Shown here one piece after another: positions 52,650-61,303 of a stretch of DNA of 64,000 nucleotides. Position 1 is the stretch's first letter, and the number at the start of each line of letters is the position of its first letter. The notes under the pieces were generated by a model. The model saw only the letters and a program-made list of their open reading frames with translations, did no database searches and was not told where the DNA came from. Location of the stretch: the NCBI GenBank assembly GCA_035555595.1, contig DATMGK010000054.1, forward strand, positions 16,721 through 80,720. Reading direction: 5' to 3'. The position numbers were made by a program, and so were the translations under genes. The stretch is from Croceibacterium_A sp035555595. GTDB lineage: Bacteria; Pseudomonadota; Alphaproteobacteria; Sphingomonadales; Sphingomonadaceae.

Positions 52650-52997
52650 ATGAGCGAAGGCCTTTTCGGCATCCACGGCACCGCGCTGGAGATCAGGGCG
52701 CAGCGCATGGGCGTGCTGGGATCGAACATCGCGAACGCCGCCACGCCCGGGTACAAGGCGCGCGACGTCGATTTCGCCGCCGCGTTGCAGGCCCGCATGG
52801 GCGGCGCGGGTGAGGAGCAGTCGATCGGCAGCGCCACCCGCTATCGCGTGCCGGTGATGCCCAGCCTCGACGGCAATACTGTCGAGATGGCGACCGAGCA
52901 GACCGCCTTCGCGGAAAACGCCGTGGCCTATACCGCCACGCTGGGCTTCCTGCGCGGACGGATCGAAACCGTCACCCGCGCGATCAGGGGCGAATGA
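52650..52997 (+). CDS. flgB: Flagellar proximal rod protein FlgB
   Basis: The 115-residue protein has the rod/hook N-terminal motif VLGSNIANAATPGYKARDVDFAAAL and a C-terminal helix. It forms part of the proximal rod in the periplasm and is exported by the flagellar system. ATG 52650 was chosen as the first ATG after the RpoN promoter; the longer frame upstream would cross the promoter. It overlaps flgC (ATGA). Confidence 0.95.
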   Translation: MSEGLFGIHGTALEIRAQRMGVLGSNIANAATPGYKARDVDFAAALQARMGGAGEEQSIGSATRYRVPVMPSLDGNTVEMATEQTAFAENAVAYTATLGFLRGRIETVTRAIRGE

Positions 52998-53404
52998 CGA
53001 TGTCCGGCCCGATGACCCTGTTCCAGCTGGGCCAGCGCGCGATGTCCGCGCAGTTGGTACGGATGAACGCCGCTGCCTCCAACCTGGCCAACGCGGGCAG
53101 CGTTTCGGCCACGGAGGATGGCGCCTATCGCCCGCTGCGCGCGGTGTTTGCCGAACAGCTCGACGCCGCGACCGGCCTCAGCACCGTGAACGTCCACAGC
53201 GTGCAACGCGAAGATGCAGCGCCGGTGAAGCGCCATGACCCGGCCCACCCGCTGGCAGACGAGAACGGCGATGTCTGGGCCTCCCCCGTCGATGAGAACG
53301 CGGAGATGGTCGAGATGATGGACGCGTCACGCCAGTACCAGAACATGATCGAGGCACTTTCGACCGCCAAGCAACTGATGCTCGAAACCATGAGGATGAA
53401 ATGA
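52994..53404 (+). CDS. flgC: Flagellar proximal rod protein FlgC
   Basis: The 136-residue rod protein has N-terminal MNAAASNLANAGSVSATEDGAYR and the C-terminal VEMMDASRQYQNMIEALSTAKQLMLETMRM coiled helix. Length is normal for FlgC. It overlaps flgB and flgD (ATGA each). It assembles with FlgB and FlgF. Confidence 0.95.
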   Translation: MTMSGPMTLFQLGQRAMSAQLVRMNAAASNLANAGSVSATEDGAYRPLRAVFAEQLDAATGLSTVNVHSVQREDAAPVKRHDPAHPLADENGDVWASPVDENAEMVEMMDASRQYQNMIEALSTAKQLMLETMRMK

Positions 53405-53685
53405 CCGTATCCGCCGTTTCCACGAGTACCGCCGCGAGCGGAACAACCTCCACCTCGACCAGTAACGCCACGCTGGGGCAGGCCGATTTCCTGCGCCTGC
53501 TGACCGTGCAGGTTCAGCAGCAGGATCCGTTCGACCCGGTCGATAACAAGGAGATGCTGGCGCAGATGGCGCAGTTCTCCTCGCTCTCCGGCATCACGGA
53601 GATGAGCGATACGCTGAAACAGATTTCCGAAAAGCTCGACGTGTTGGCCGCTGCCAATGCAGCCGCGAACACCACCGCCGAATAA
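53401..53685 (+). CDS. flgD: Short flagellar hook-capping protein FlgD
   Basis: The 94-residue protein has only the conserved N-terminal part of FlgD: a Ser/Thr-rich start, then LGQADFLRLLTVQVQQQDPFDPVDNKEMLAQMAQFSSL. FlgD is usually about 220 residues with Ig/Tudor-like domains that form the hook cap, and those are absent. The stop codon is followed at once by flgE with its own ribosome site (AGGAGA), so no frameshift is evident. It is probably a natural short form. Confidence 0.88.
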   Translation: MTVSAVSTSTAASGTTSTSTSNATLGQADFLRLLTVQVQQQDPFDPVDNKEMLAQMAQFSSLSGITEMSDTLKQISEKLDVLAAANAAANTTAE

Positions 53686-53704
53686 CGATCAGGAGACCGA
53701 TCCG

Positions 53705-54517
53705 ATGTCTTTCTATACTTCGCTGAACGGGCTCAAGAACGCCCAGACCGATCTGGGCGTGATCGCCCACAATATCGCCAACGTTGAAACGCTGGGCTTC
53801 AAGAAGTCCACCACCACCTTTGCCGATGTCGTCGCCAGTTCCGCCCAGACCGATCCCCGGATGGTCAAGGGCGTTGGTGCGACACTGGAAGGGATCACTC
53901 AGAACTTCACGCTGGGTCCGATCGAGCAGACCGGCGGATCGCTGGACGTGGCCATCACCGGCGATGGGTTCTTCACCATGGTATCAGCCGACAGCGGCAA
54001 GACGCTTTATACCCGCAACGGCAGCTTCAGCGTCGACGATCCGGGTTTCATCACCGATGGTTCGAACAACCGCCTGCAGGTGTTTCCGACCGACGCCAGC
54101 GGAACGATCACATCGACCACCCCGATCGACGCACAGATCGCGCCGGTGAACGGCGCTGGCGCTGAGTATTCCGGCGTTACTGTCAGCAGCGATGGCACCG
54201 TCACCGCATCCTATGGCGACGGGTCCAAGACGATCGTCGGCAAGATCGCGCTGGCATCCTTCCTGTCTCCCACCGGGCTGAAGCAGGTCGGTTCGTCGAA
54301 CTGGGAATCAACCGGCATTTCCGGCGCGGCCAGCTATGGCGCACCGTCCACGGCCCAGTACGGATCACTGCTTTCCGGCGCGCTGGAACGGTCGAACGTG
54401 GACATCGCCGAGGAACTGGTTGGCCTGATCACCGCGCAGCGGAACTTCCAGGCCAACGCCAAGGCGATCGATACGGCGACCCAGATCGCCCAGACCGTCA
54501 TCAACCTGCGGACCTGA
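53705..54517 (+). CDS. flgE: Flagellar hook protein FlgE
   Basis: The 270-residue protein starts FYTSLNGLKNAQTDLGVIAHNIANVETLGFKKS and ends with ALERSNVDIAEELVGLITAQRNFQANAKAIDTATQIAQTVINL, the typical hook ends. It is much shorter than enteric FlgE (about 400), so the outer D2 domain is largely missing. AGGAGA precedes ATG 53705. Position after flgD makes it the hook protein and not FlgF/FlgG. Confidence 0.92.
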   Translation: MSFYTSLNGLKNAQTDLGVIAHNIANVETLGFKKSTTTFADVVASSAQTDPRMVKGVGATLEGITQNFTLGPIEQTGGSLDVAITGDGFFTMVSADSGKTLYTRNGSFSVDDPGFITDGSNNRLQVFPTDASGTITSTTPIDAQIAPVNGAGAEYSGVTVSSDGTVTASYGDGSKTIVGKIALASFLSPTGLKQVGSSNWESTGISGAASYGAPSTAQYGSLLSGALERSNVDIAEELVGLITAQRNFQANAKAIDTATQIAQTVINLRT

Positions 54518-54523
54518 TAAGCC

Positions 54524-55264
54524 ATGGACCGGCTGATCTATACGGCGCTTTCGGGCATGCAGTCGTCGATGAACCGGCAACGGGTCATCGCCAGCAACAT
54601 GTCCAACGCGCAGACCATCGGCTTCCGCGCGGAAGTGCTCGACCAGCGGCCGGTCACCATCGACGGCAAAAGCCTGGAAGTGCGCGCGATGCAGAACGCC
54701 GAAGTGCGTGGCGCGCGCATGGAACAGGGCGAAGTCACCCGCACCGGCAACCCGCTGGACGTGGCGGTTCAGGGCGAGGCCCTGCTGGCGGTGCAGGCCA
54801 CCGATGGCAGCGAAGCCTATACCCGCCGCGGCGACCTGTCGGTCACGCCCACCGGCCTGCTGGTCAATGGCGAAGGGCTGCCGGTAATGGGCGACAGCGG
54901 TCCGATCAGCGTGCCGCCGGGCGGCACCCCGTCGATCGCGCCGGACGGAACCCTGACCGTGACCGATCCCGCCGCGCCGGACCAGCCACCGCAGGAAGTC
55001 GGCCGCATCAAGCTGGCCGGATGGCAGGGCAGCCCGATCCAGAAAGGTCTGGACGGCCTGTTCCGCGTCGAAGGCGGCGGCGTGCTGCCGCGTGACGAGG
55101 AATCCACCGTGGTTTCCGGCGCGCTGGAACAATCGAATGTCAAATCCACCGAAGTGCTGGTCGAAATGATCGACGCCCAGCGCCTCTTCGCCATGCGTAC
55201 AAAGCTGATCGCCACCGCTCGCGAATGCGACGAGGGCAGTGCCCAGCTGATGCGCCTGAGCTGA
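54524..55264 (+). CDS. flgF: Flagellar proximal rod protein FlgF
   Basis: The 246-residue rod protein begins MDRLIYTALSGMQSSMNRQRVIASNMSNAQTIGFRAE and ends ALEQSNVKSTEVLVEMIDAQRLFAMRTKLI. The middle VQGEALLAVQATDGSEAYTRRGDLSV is common to FlgF/FlgG. Length is normal. It sits between flgE and flgG. Confidence 0.94.
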   Translation: MDRLIYTALSGMQSSMNRQRVIASNMSNAQTIGFRAEVLDQRPVTIDGKSLEVRAMQNAEVRGARMEQGEVTRTGNPLDVAVQGEALLAVQATDGSEAYTRRGDLSVTPTGLLVNGEGLPVMGDSGPISVPPGGTPSIAPDGTLTVTDPAAPDQPPQEVGRIKLAGWQGSPIQKGLDGLFRVEGGGVLPRDEESTVVSGALEQSNVKSTEVLVEMIDAQRLFAMRTKLIATARECDEGSAQLMRLS

Positions 55265-55280
55265 CGAAAGGAACGCAGCA

Positions 55281-56069
55281 ATGCCGGTATCCGCACTCCA
55301 TGTCGCCCGCACCGGGCTGGAAGCGCAGGACGCGCGCATGCGTGTCATCGCCAACAACCTGGCCAACGTGGGCACCACGGGCTTCAAGCGCGATCGCGCC
55401 AACTTCGCCACGCTCGCCTATCAGGATGCGCGGGTGGCGGGGCAGCGTTCGTCAGGCGAGACGGCCTATGCCACGGGCCTGAACCTGGGCACCGGCGTGG
55501 CGGTACAATCCACCAGCCAGATCGTGACGCAGGGTTCGCTCAACACCACCGGCAATGCGCTGGATCTGGCGCTGGACGGCGACGGATATTTTCAGGTCGA
55601 GCTGCCCGGTGGCCAGCTGGGTTATACCCGAGCGGGCAACTTCACCCGTTCGGCCGAAGGGCAGCTGGTAACGCAGCAGGGCTATATCGTGCAGCCATCG
55701 ATCACCGTACCCGAAGGCGCCAGCGCCATCGCGGTATCGCCCGATGGCATCGTTTCGGCGGTCATCGCCGGTGACTCGACCCCGGCGGAACTGGGCCAGC
55801 TTCAGGTGGCGTCGTTCAGCAACCCCGGCGGGTTGCGCGCGATCGGCGACAACTTTCTGGTCGAAACGGCCGCCAGCGGCGCCGCGCAACTTGGCACCGC
55901 CAACGAGAACGGGCGCGGGGGCATCCGGCAGGGGATGCTGGAAGCGTCCAACGTCAACATCGTGGAAGAGCTGGTCGACATGATCGAATGTCAGCGCGCC
56001 TACGAAATCAGCTCGAAGATGGTTTCCGCCGTCGACGAGATGCTCCGCAACGCCAACCAGACGCTGTGA
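55281..56069 (+). CDS. flgG: Flagellar distal rod protein FlgG
   Basis: The 262-residue protein matches the distal rod protein: SALHVARTGLEAQDARMRVIANNLANVGTTGFKRDRANF and GYFQVELPGGQLGYTRAGNFTRSAEGQLVTQQGY, ending NVNIVEELVDMIECQRAYEISSKMVSAVDEMLRNANQTL. Length is the family norm (about 260). The AAAGGAA ribosome site precedes ATG 55281. Its stop overlaps the flgH ATG (TGATG). Confidence 0.96.
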   Translation: MPVSALHVARTGLEAQDARMRVIANNLANVGTTGFKRDRANFATLAYQDARVAGQRSSGETAYATGLNLGTGVAVQSTSQIVTQGSLNTTGNALDLALDGDGYFQVELPGGQLGYTRAGNFTRSAEGQLVTQQGYIVQPSITVPEGASAIAVSPDGIVSAVIAGDSTPAELGQLQVASFSNPGGLRAIGDNFLVETAASGAAQLGTANENGRGGIRQGMLEASNVNIVEELVDMIECQRAYEISSKMVSAVDEMLRNANQTL

Positions 56070-56743
56070 TGATCATGACCATGAACAATCTTCGCGGCAT
56101 CGCCGCCTCCACCGCCCTGCTGGCCCTTTGCGCCTGCGGATCGAGCGAACGCCCGGCCGGCTTTGCCGCCGCACTGCCGCCGCCGCCTGCCGCGCAAGAG
56201 CAGGCGCCGGCCAACGGCGCGATCTTCCAGGCAGCAGGCGGCTATGCCCCGCTGCACTATGGCCAGCGGGCCAGCCGCGTGGGCGATCTCGTCACCGTCG
56301 TGCTGATCGAACGGACACAAGCATCCAAGTCCGCCAGTTCCGACACGCAGCGCGATGGCGGCTTCTCGCTGTCGCCGCCCAGCACCGGGCCGCTGTCTTT
56401 CAACCCGGCGATCCTTAATTCTTCGGGATCTTCGTCGTTCAGTGGACAGGGTGATGCAGCGCAGCAGAGCAGGCTGAGCGGCGATCTCACCGTCACCATC
56501 GCCGAAGTGCGCCCCAACGGGACCGCGCTGGTCAGGGGGGAAAAGGTCATGCAGTTGAGCCAGGGAGAGGAATGGGTCCAGCTCTCCGGCATCATCCGGC
56601 TGGCCGACATCGATCAGAACAACCGCGTGGCATCGCCGCGAATCGCCGACGCGCAGATCACCTATGCCGGCAAGGGCGCGGTGCAGCGCGCCAGCCGCGA
56701 AGGCTGGCTGTCGCGGTTCTTCAACCTCGTGGCTCCGTTCTGA
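56069..56743 (+). CDS. flgH: Flagellar L-ring lipoprotein FlgH
   Basis: The 224-residue protein has a lipoprotein signal ending LCAC with Cys23. The family core GDLVTVVLIERTQASKSASSDTQRDGG and the C-terminal WVQLSGIIRLADIDQNNRVASPRIADAQITYAGKG are clear. It forms the outer-membrane bushing around the rod. The start ATG lies inside the flgG stop. Confidence 0.95.
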   Translation: MIMTMNNLRGIAASTALLALCACGSSERPAGFAAALPPPPAAQEQAPANGAIFQAAGGYAPLHYGQRASRVGDLVTVVLIERTQASKSASSDTQRDGGFSLSPPSTGPLSFNPAILNSSGSSSFSGQGDAAQQSRLSGDLTVTIAEVRPNGTALVRGEKVMQLSQGEEWVQLSGIIRLADIDQNNRVASPRIADAQITYAGKGAVQRASREGWLSRFFNLVAPF

Positions 56744-56748
56744 GGCCG

Positions 56749-57855
56749 ATGATGATGATCAGGAAAATCCTCCTCGCCATCGGCGCCATCGCCAGTGCCC
56801 TGATTGCCGCCCCCGCCAGTGCGGAGCGTGTGCGCGATCTGGGCGCGTTCCATTCCGTCCGCACCAACCAGCTGACCGGATACGGCATCGTGGTCGGCCT
56901 GGACGGCACCGGCGACGACAACTTCGCCTATCTGACGCAGGCCATGCGCGGCGTTTCCGACCGTTTCGGCCTGCAATTGCCGCAGGGCGTGAACCCGGCG
57001 CTGAAGAACGCCGCAGCCGTCATCATCACTGCCGATCTGCCGGCCTTTTCCAAGCCCGGACAGCGGATCGACGTGACCGTTTCCACCATGGGCAAGGCCA
57101 AGTCGCTGCGCGGCGGGGCCCTGATCATGACGCCGCTGTATGGCGCGGACGGGCAGATCTATGCGATGGCACAGGGCAATCTGGCCGTGGGCGGGCTTGG
57201 CGTATCGGGCCGCGATGGATCGCGCCTGACCGTCAACGTGCCGACCGTGGGCCGCATCCCCGAAGGTGCTTCGGTGGAGCGGGCGGTTTCGACCGGCTTC
57301 GACAGTTCCGAAGTGCTGCGGTGGAACCTGTTTCAGGCCGATTTCCTGACCGCGACCCGCGTGCGGGATGCGATCAACATGCGCTATCCCGGTTCGGCGA
57401 TGGTGGAGGACGGCGTCACGCTGGCCCTGCGCCTGCCGATGGGGGCCGACGCCCGCGCCGGGATGATGGCCGATATCGAGATGCTGGACGTGACCCCCGC
57501 CGAAAGCGCGGCACGGGTCGTCGTCAACAGCCGCAGCGGCACGGTGGTGATATCCAGCGCGGTGCGCCTTGCGCCCGCCGCCATCAGCCACGGCAGCCTT
57601 GTCGTGCGGATCGACGAGAACCCGCGCGTGGTGCAACCGGAACCGTTCAGCCGCGGCGAAACCGCCGTGGAGCAGAACAGCACCGTGGATGCGTTCGAAA
57701 CGGGCAACCATGTCGCCCTGTTCGAACCGGGCGCATCGCTGGCCGAGCTGGTCGATGCGCTGAACCTGCTGGGCACCACCCCGTCCGATCTGGTGGCGAT
57801 CCTGGAGGCCCTGAAACAGGCCGGATCGCTGAAAGCCGAGATGGTGGTGATATGA
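56749..57855 (+). CDS. flgI: Flagellar P-ring protein FlgI
   Basis: The 368-residue protein has a signal peptide (ILLAIGAIASALIAAPASAERVRDLG). The FlgI core follows: NQLTGYGIVVGLDGTGD, LKNAAAVIITADLPAFSKPGQRIDVTVS and the C-terminal GASLAELVDALNLLGTTPSDLVAILEALKQAGSLKAEMVVI. It forms the peptidoglycan-level ring. Three ATG codons are in tandem at the start (56749-56757). FlgA at 50800-51315 is its chaperone. Confidence 0.96.
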   Translation: MMMIRKILLAIGAIASALIAAPASAERVRDLGAFHSVRTNQLTGYGIVVGLDGTGDDNFAYLTQAMRGVSDRFGLQLPQGVNPALKNAAAVIITADLPAFSKPGQRIDVTVSTMGKAKSLRGGALIMTPLYGADGQIYAMAQGNLAVGGLGVSGRDGSRLTVNVPTVGRIPEGASVERAVSTGFDSSEVLRWNLFQADFLTATRVRDAINMRYPGSAMVEDGVTLALRLPMGADARAGMMADIEMLDVTPAESAARVVVNSRSGTVVISSAVRLAPAAISHGSLVVRIDENPRVVQPEPFSRGETAVEQNSTVDAFETGNHVALFEPGASLAELVDALNLLGTTPSDLVAILEALKQAGSLKAEMVVI

Positions 57856-58163
57856 TGAACACGGTTTCCTCCATGGACATCGCGTCCCCGCTCTCCGCCG
57901 GTTCGCCGGCCGGGGGCGAGCGGGCGCGTCTGGCCGAAGCGGCGCGGCAGTTCGAAGCGATCTTCGTGCGGCAGATGCTGTCCGCCGCGCGCGCATCGGA
58001 CTTCGGCGGGGACGACCTGTTCGGCGGACAGGCCGAGGAAACGTTCCGCGAAATGCAGGACGCCAACTTTGCCGAGATCGCCACCGGCACCGGATCGCTA
58101 GGCCTTGCCGCATCGATCGAGGCGCAGCTGGCCCGCTTTATCGGCCCGGACACGGAGGGCTGA
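57852..58163 (+). CDS. flgJ: FlgJ N-terminal-type rod-binding protein
   Basis: The 103-residue protein has only the rod-cap half of FlgJ: AARQFEAIFVRQMLSAARASDFGGDDLFGGQAEETFREMQDANFAE. The muramidase half is missing, as in most alphaproteobacteria; the lytic enzyme at 49175-50035 probably supplies it. The ATG at 57852 overlaps the flgI stop, with a second ATG at 57855. Confidence 0.9.
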   Translation: MMNTVSSMDIASPLSAGSPAGGERARLAEAARQFEAIFVRQMLSAARASDFGGDDLFGGQAEETFREMQDANFAEIATGTGSLGLAASIEAQLARFIGPDTEG

Positions 58164-58166
58164 CGC

Positions 58167-59495
58167 ATGGCGTCCGATCTTCTTTCCATCGCCGCCAGCG
58201 GCGCACGGGCGGCGCGTAGCGCGCTGGACGTGACCGCGCAGAACATCGCCAACGCTTCTACCGAAGGTTACGTGCGCCGTACCGCCGTGATGGAGGAAGT
58301 CGCGGTGGCCGGTGGGCTGCTGCGTAACGGCGACATCTCTCTTTCCGGCGTGCGTGTGGGCGGGATCGACCGCAACGCCGACATGTTCCGCCAGGCCGAA
58401 GTGCGCCGCACCGGCAGCGATCTGGCCCGCGCGACGACCGAGCTGAGCGGGTTGAAGAACGTCGAGAACGCGCTTGAGAAATCGGGCGTCTATGAATCGA
58501 TCGTGGAATTCGAAGCGGCGTTGCAGCAGCTTTCTTCCGACCCCACCAATCCTTCTCTGCGCGCGGCGGCGCTGGGCGCGGCTGATGCGATGGCGGGCAA
58601 GTTCAACATTGCCGCCAGCGGGCTTGAGGCAGCGGGCGAAGGCCTGCGCTTCGATGCCGCCGCATCGGTGGATGATGCCAATACCATCGCGCAGGAACTG
58701 GCGCGGGTGAACCTGAAGCTGGCCCGTGCCGGCGAAGGCAGCAGCGACAAGGCCACCCTGCTCGACCAGCGCGACATGCTGCTGGAGCGGATGAGCGGCA
58801 TCGTCGACATCAAGACCAGCTTCGGTGCCGATGGCGCAGTGACGGTCACGACCGGCGGGCAGACGATGGTGACAGGCGGCGTGGCCGGGACACTGGCCAG
58901 CGCCACCGCCGCCGACGGCACGCTGAACTTTACGCTGGACGGCACTGCGATAACACCCGGCGGCGGCAAGCTGGCCGGGGCATCGCTGGCGCTGACCGAA
59001 GTGGCCAGTGCGCGCACGCGGCTGGATACGCTGGCAGATGGCATCGCCAGCACGATCAACACCGCGCAGGCCAATGGCGTTGCGCTGGATGGGTCGACTG
59101 GTCAGCCGATCTTCGGCGGGACGGGTGCGGTCGGGATGACCGTGGTGATGTCGGGCGGTTCAGGCCTCGCCACCGCGCCAGCCGGTTCGGCCGCGGGCAG
59201 CCGCGACGCCGGCAACCTTTCCGCGATGCGGCAGGCGCTGGAAGGCAGCGGCGCGGCGCAGGGCATGAGCACCCTGCTGTTCGACGTATCGAGCCACATC
59301 GCCGGGCGCACCGTAACTCACGATGCGCTGTCGGCCATCGCCAGCGCCGCCCGCACCGAACTGGACCAGATGGCCGGGGTAGACCTGGACACCGAGGCCG
59401 CCAACCTGATGCGTTTCCAGCAGGCGTTTCAGGCGTCCGGCCGGGCGATGCAGGTCGCGAGCGACATCTTCCAGACGCTGATGGGGATCGGATAA
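58167..59495 (+). CDS. flgK: Flagellar hook-filament junction protein FlgK (HAP1)
   Basis: The 442-residue protein begins MASDLLSIAASGARAARSALDVTAQNIANASTEGYVRR and ends with EAANLMRFQQAFQASGRAMQVASDIFQTLMGIG, the N- and C-terminal helices of HAP1. It joins hook and filament; FlgN is its chaperone. It is shorter than enteric FlgK (about 550) in the middle domains. It follows flgJ by 3 bases. Confidence 0.94.
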   Translation: MASDLLSIAASGARAARSALDVTAQNIANASTEGYVRRTAVMEEVAVAGGLLRNGDISLSGVRVGGIDRNADMFRQAEVRRTGSDLARATTELSGLKNVENALEKSGVYESIVEFEAALQQLSSDPTNPSLRAAALGAADAMAGKFNIAASGLEAAGEGLRFDAAASVDDANTIAQELARVNLKLARAGEGSSDKATLLDQRDMLLERMSGIVDIKTSFGADGAVTVTTGGQTMVTGGVAGTLASATAADGTLNFTLDGTAITPGGGKLAGASLALTEVASARTRLDTLADGIASTINTAQANGVALDGSTGQPIFGGTGAVGMTVVMSGGSGLATAPAGSAAGSRDAGNLSAMRQALEGSGAAQGMSTLLFDVSSHIAGRTVTHDALSAIASAARTELDQMAGVDLDTEAANLMRFQQAFQASGRAMQVASDIFQTLMGIG

Positions 59496-59501
59496 CGCAT
59501 T

Positions 59502-60407
59502 ATGGTCAGCCTGAGCACCAGCGCATTCTACGACCGCTCTCTGGGGCAGATGAACGCCCTGCGAGTGCAGGCGGAAGATCTGAACCGGCAGATCATCAGC
59601 CAGGAACGTCTGTCGCGGTCGTCGGACGATCCAGTCGCGGCGGCGCGCCTGCGCACGCTGAACCGCGGCGAACGGCTGGCCCAGATCGACCAGAGCAATT
59701 CGGACACTGCGCAGACGGACCTGAAGCTGGCGGACAGCGCGCTGGGTTCCATCGCCACGGCGATCCTGCAGGCGCAGGAACTGGCCGTGCGCGCTGGGGG
59801 CACGCTGAGCGCGGAGCAGCGCGCAGCGGTGGGGCAGGAAATCGCGGGGCTTCGCGAAACGCTGCTGAACCTTGCCAATGCACGCAGCAGCGGCGGGCAT
59901 GCGCTGTTCGGCGGCCAGACCACCGGTGACGCCTATAGCGATACGGGCACCGGCGCGACCTACATCGGCACGGGCAGCGTGGACCCCGCCCATCTGGGTG
60001 AGGGGCAGACGGTGTTGCCGGGCTTCACCGGGCCGGAAGTGTTTTCCATCGATGTGAACGGCACAACTACCGACCTTTTCACGGTGCTGGGCAACCTGGC
60101 GGCGGCGTTGCAGGGCGGCGGCGATACGAGTGCGGCGACGCAGGACGCGCTGGCCGGGCTGGAATCCGGCCTGACCAAAGTGAGCACCGCGCAGACGATG
60201 ACCGGCGCGCGACTGAACTGGATCGAGCTGATGGACAACCGTCGCGAGACGACGGGTGAACTGGTGGCGGAAGAAAAGGCAGCCGTTGGCGGGGCGGACA
60301 TCGCATCCACCATGGTGCGGTTGCAGGAAGCGATGACCGTGCTGGAAGCGAGCCAGGCGAGCTTCGTCCAGCTTTCCAACCTGTCGCTGTTCAACATCTT
60401 GCGCTGA
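59502..60407 (+). CDS. flgL: Flagellar hook-filament junction protein FlgL (HAP3)
   Basis: The 301-residue flagellin-like junction protein begins MVSLSTSAFYDRSLGQMNALRVQAEDLNRQIISQERLSRSSDDPVAAARL and ends VLEASQASFVQLSNLSLFNIL. The length is typical for FlgL (about 300). It connects FlgK to the filament. It follows flgK by 6 bases. Confidence 0.93.
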   Translation: MVSLSTSAFYDRSLGQMNALRVQAEDLNRQIISQERLSRSSDDPVAAARLRTLNRGERLAQIDQSNSDTAQTDLKLADSALGSIATAILQAQELAVRAGGTLSAEQRAAVGQEIAGLRETLLNLANARSSGGHALFGGQTTGDAYSDTGTGATYIGTGSVDPAHLGEGQTVLPGFTGPEVFSIDVNGTTTDLFTVLGNLAAALQGGGDTSAATQDALAGLESGLTKVSTAQTMTGARLNWIELMDNRRETTGELVAEEKAAVGGADIASTMVRLQEAMTVLEASQASFVQLSNLSLFNILR

Positions 60408-60438
60408 TATAAATTGGTAACAGGGGCACGCACGGGTC

Positions 60439-61302
60439 ATGTACGCAGCGATCGGGATCGTCATCCTTCTGGTCATGGTATTCGGTGGGTTCGCCATCAC
60501 GGGCGGCGCGCTGGGCCCCGTGATGGAAGCCATCCCGCACGAAATGCTGATCATCGGCGGCGCGGCGCTGGGCGCGATCGTGGCGGGCAATTCGCTGCAT
60601 GAGCTGAAGGCCATCGGCGGATCGCTGAAGAAGATCTTCAAGGGCCCGCGCCATTCCAAGCAGGACCACGTCGACGCCATCGCGCTGACCACCCGGCTGA
60701 TGAAGCTGATGCGCAGCGAAGGGCCGGTGGCGCTGGAAGCGCATATCGAGAACCCGAAGGAATCGCCGCTGTTCGCGGAGTTTCCCGGCCTGCTGGCCAA
60801 CGAGCCGCTGATATCGCTGATCTGCGACACGCTGACGCTGCTGGTCGTATCTTCCGGCACGCTGGAAACGCATGCGGTGGAAGAGGTGATGGACAACGCC
60901 ATCAAGACCCATTTCCACGAGATGCGCGAGCCGCAGCACGCGCTGCAATCGCTGGCCGACGCCCTGCCCGCGCTGGGCATCGTCGCCGCCGTGCTGGGCG
61001 TGGTGAAAACGATGGGTTCCATCGACCAGCCGCCTGCCGTGCTGGGCGGCATGATCGGGTCTGCGCTGGTCGGCACGTTCATGGGCGTGCTGCTGGCATA
61101 TGGGATCGTGGGACCGCTGGCATCGCGGCTGAAGCAGGTGCTGGAACAGGACGAGCAGATTTTCCACGCGGTTAAGCAGATCATCATCGCCTCGCTGAAC
61201 GGATACCCCCAGCCGCTGGTGATCGAGAGCGCCCGTTCCGGTCTGGGCCATGCGTTCCGGCCCGGCCTGTCGGAGCTGCTCGACAGCCTGCGGGGCCGCT
61301 GA
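60439..61302 (+). CDS. motA: Flagellar motor stator protein MotA
   Basis: The 287-residue inner-membrane protein has four helices: two at 1-20 and 33-52 and two around ALPALGIVAAVLGVVKTMG and MIGSALVGTFMGVLLAYGIVGPLA. The cytoplasmic loop holds charged residues that contact FliG. Pro in PALGIV and PPAVLGG is conserved. It pairs with MotB downstream (1 base gap). It follows flgL by 31 bases, in which I see no clear promoter. Confidence 0.95.
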   Translation: MYAAIGIVILLVMVFGGFAITGGALGPVMEAIPHEMLIIGGAALGAIVAGNSLHELKAIGGSLKKIFKGPRHSKQDHVDAIALTTRLMKLMRSEGPVALEAHIENPKESPLFAEFPGLLANEPLISLICDTLTLLVVSSGTLETHAVEEVMDNAIKTHFHEMREPQHALQSLADALPALGIVAAVLGVVKTMGSIDQPPAVLGGMIGSALVGTFMGVLLAYGIVGPLASRLKQVLEQDEQIFHAVKQIIIASLNGYPQPLVIESARSGLGHAFRPGLSELLDSLRGR

Positions 61303-61303
61303 C

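Noticed and set aside
59160..61187. 675-residue open frame on - opposite flgL and motA
   Set aside because: Antisense to three well-supported flagellar genes and without recognisable motifs.
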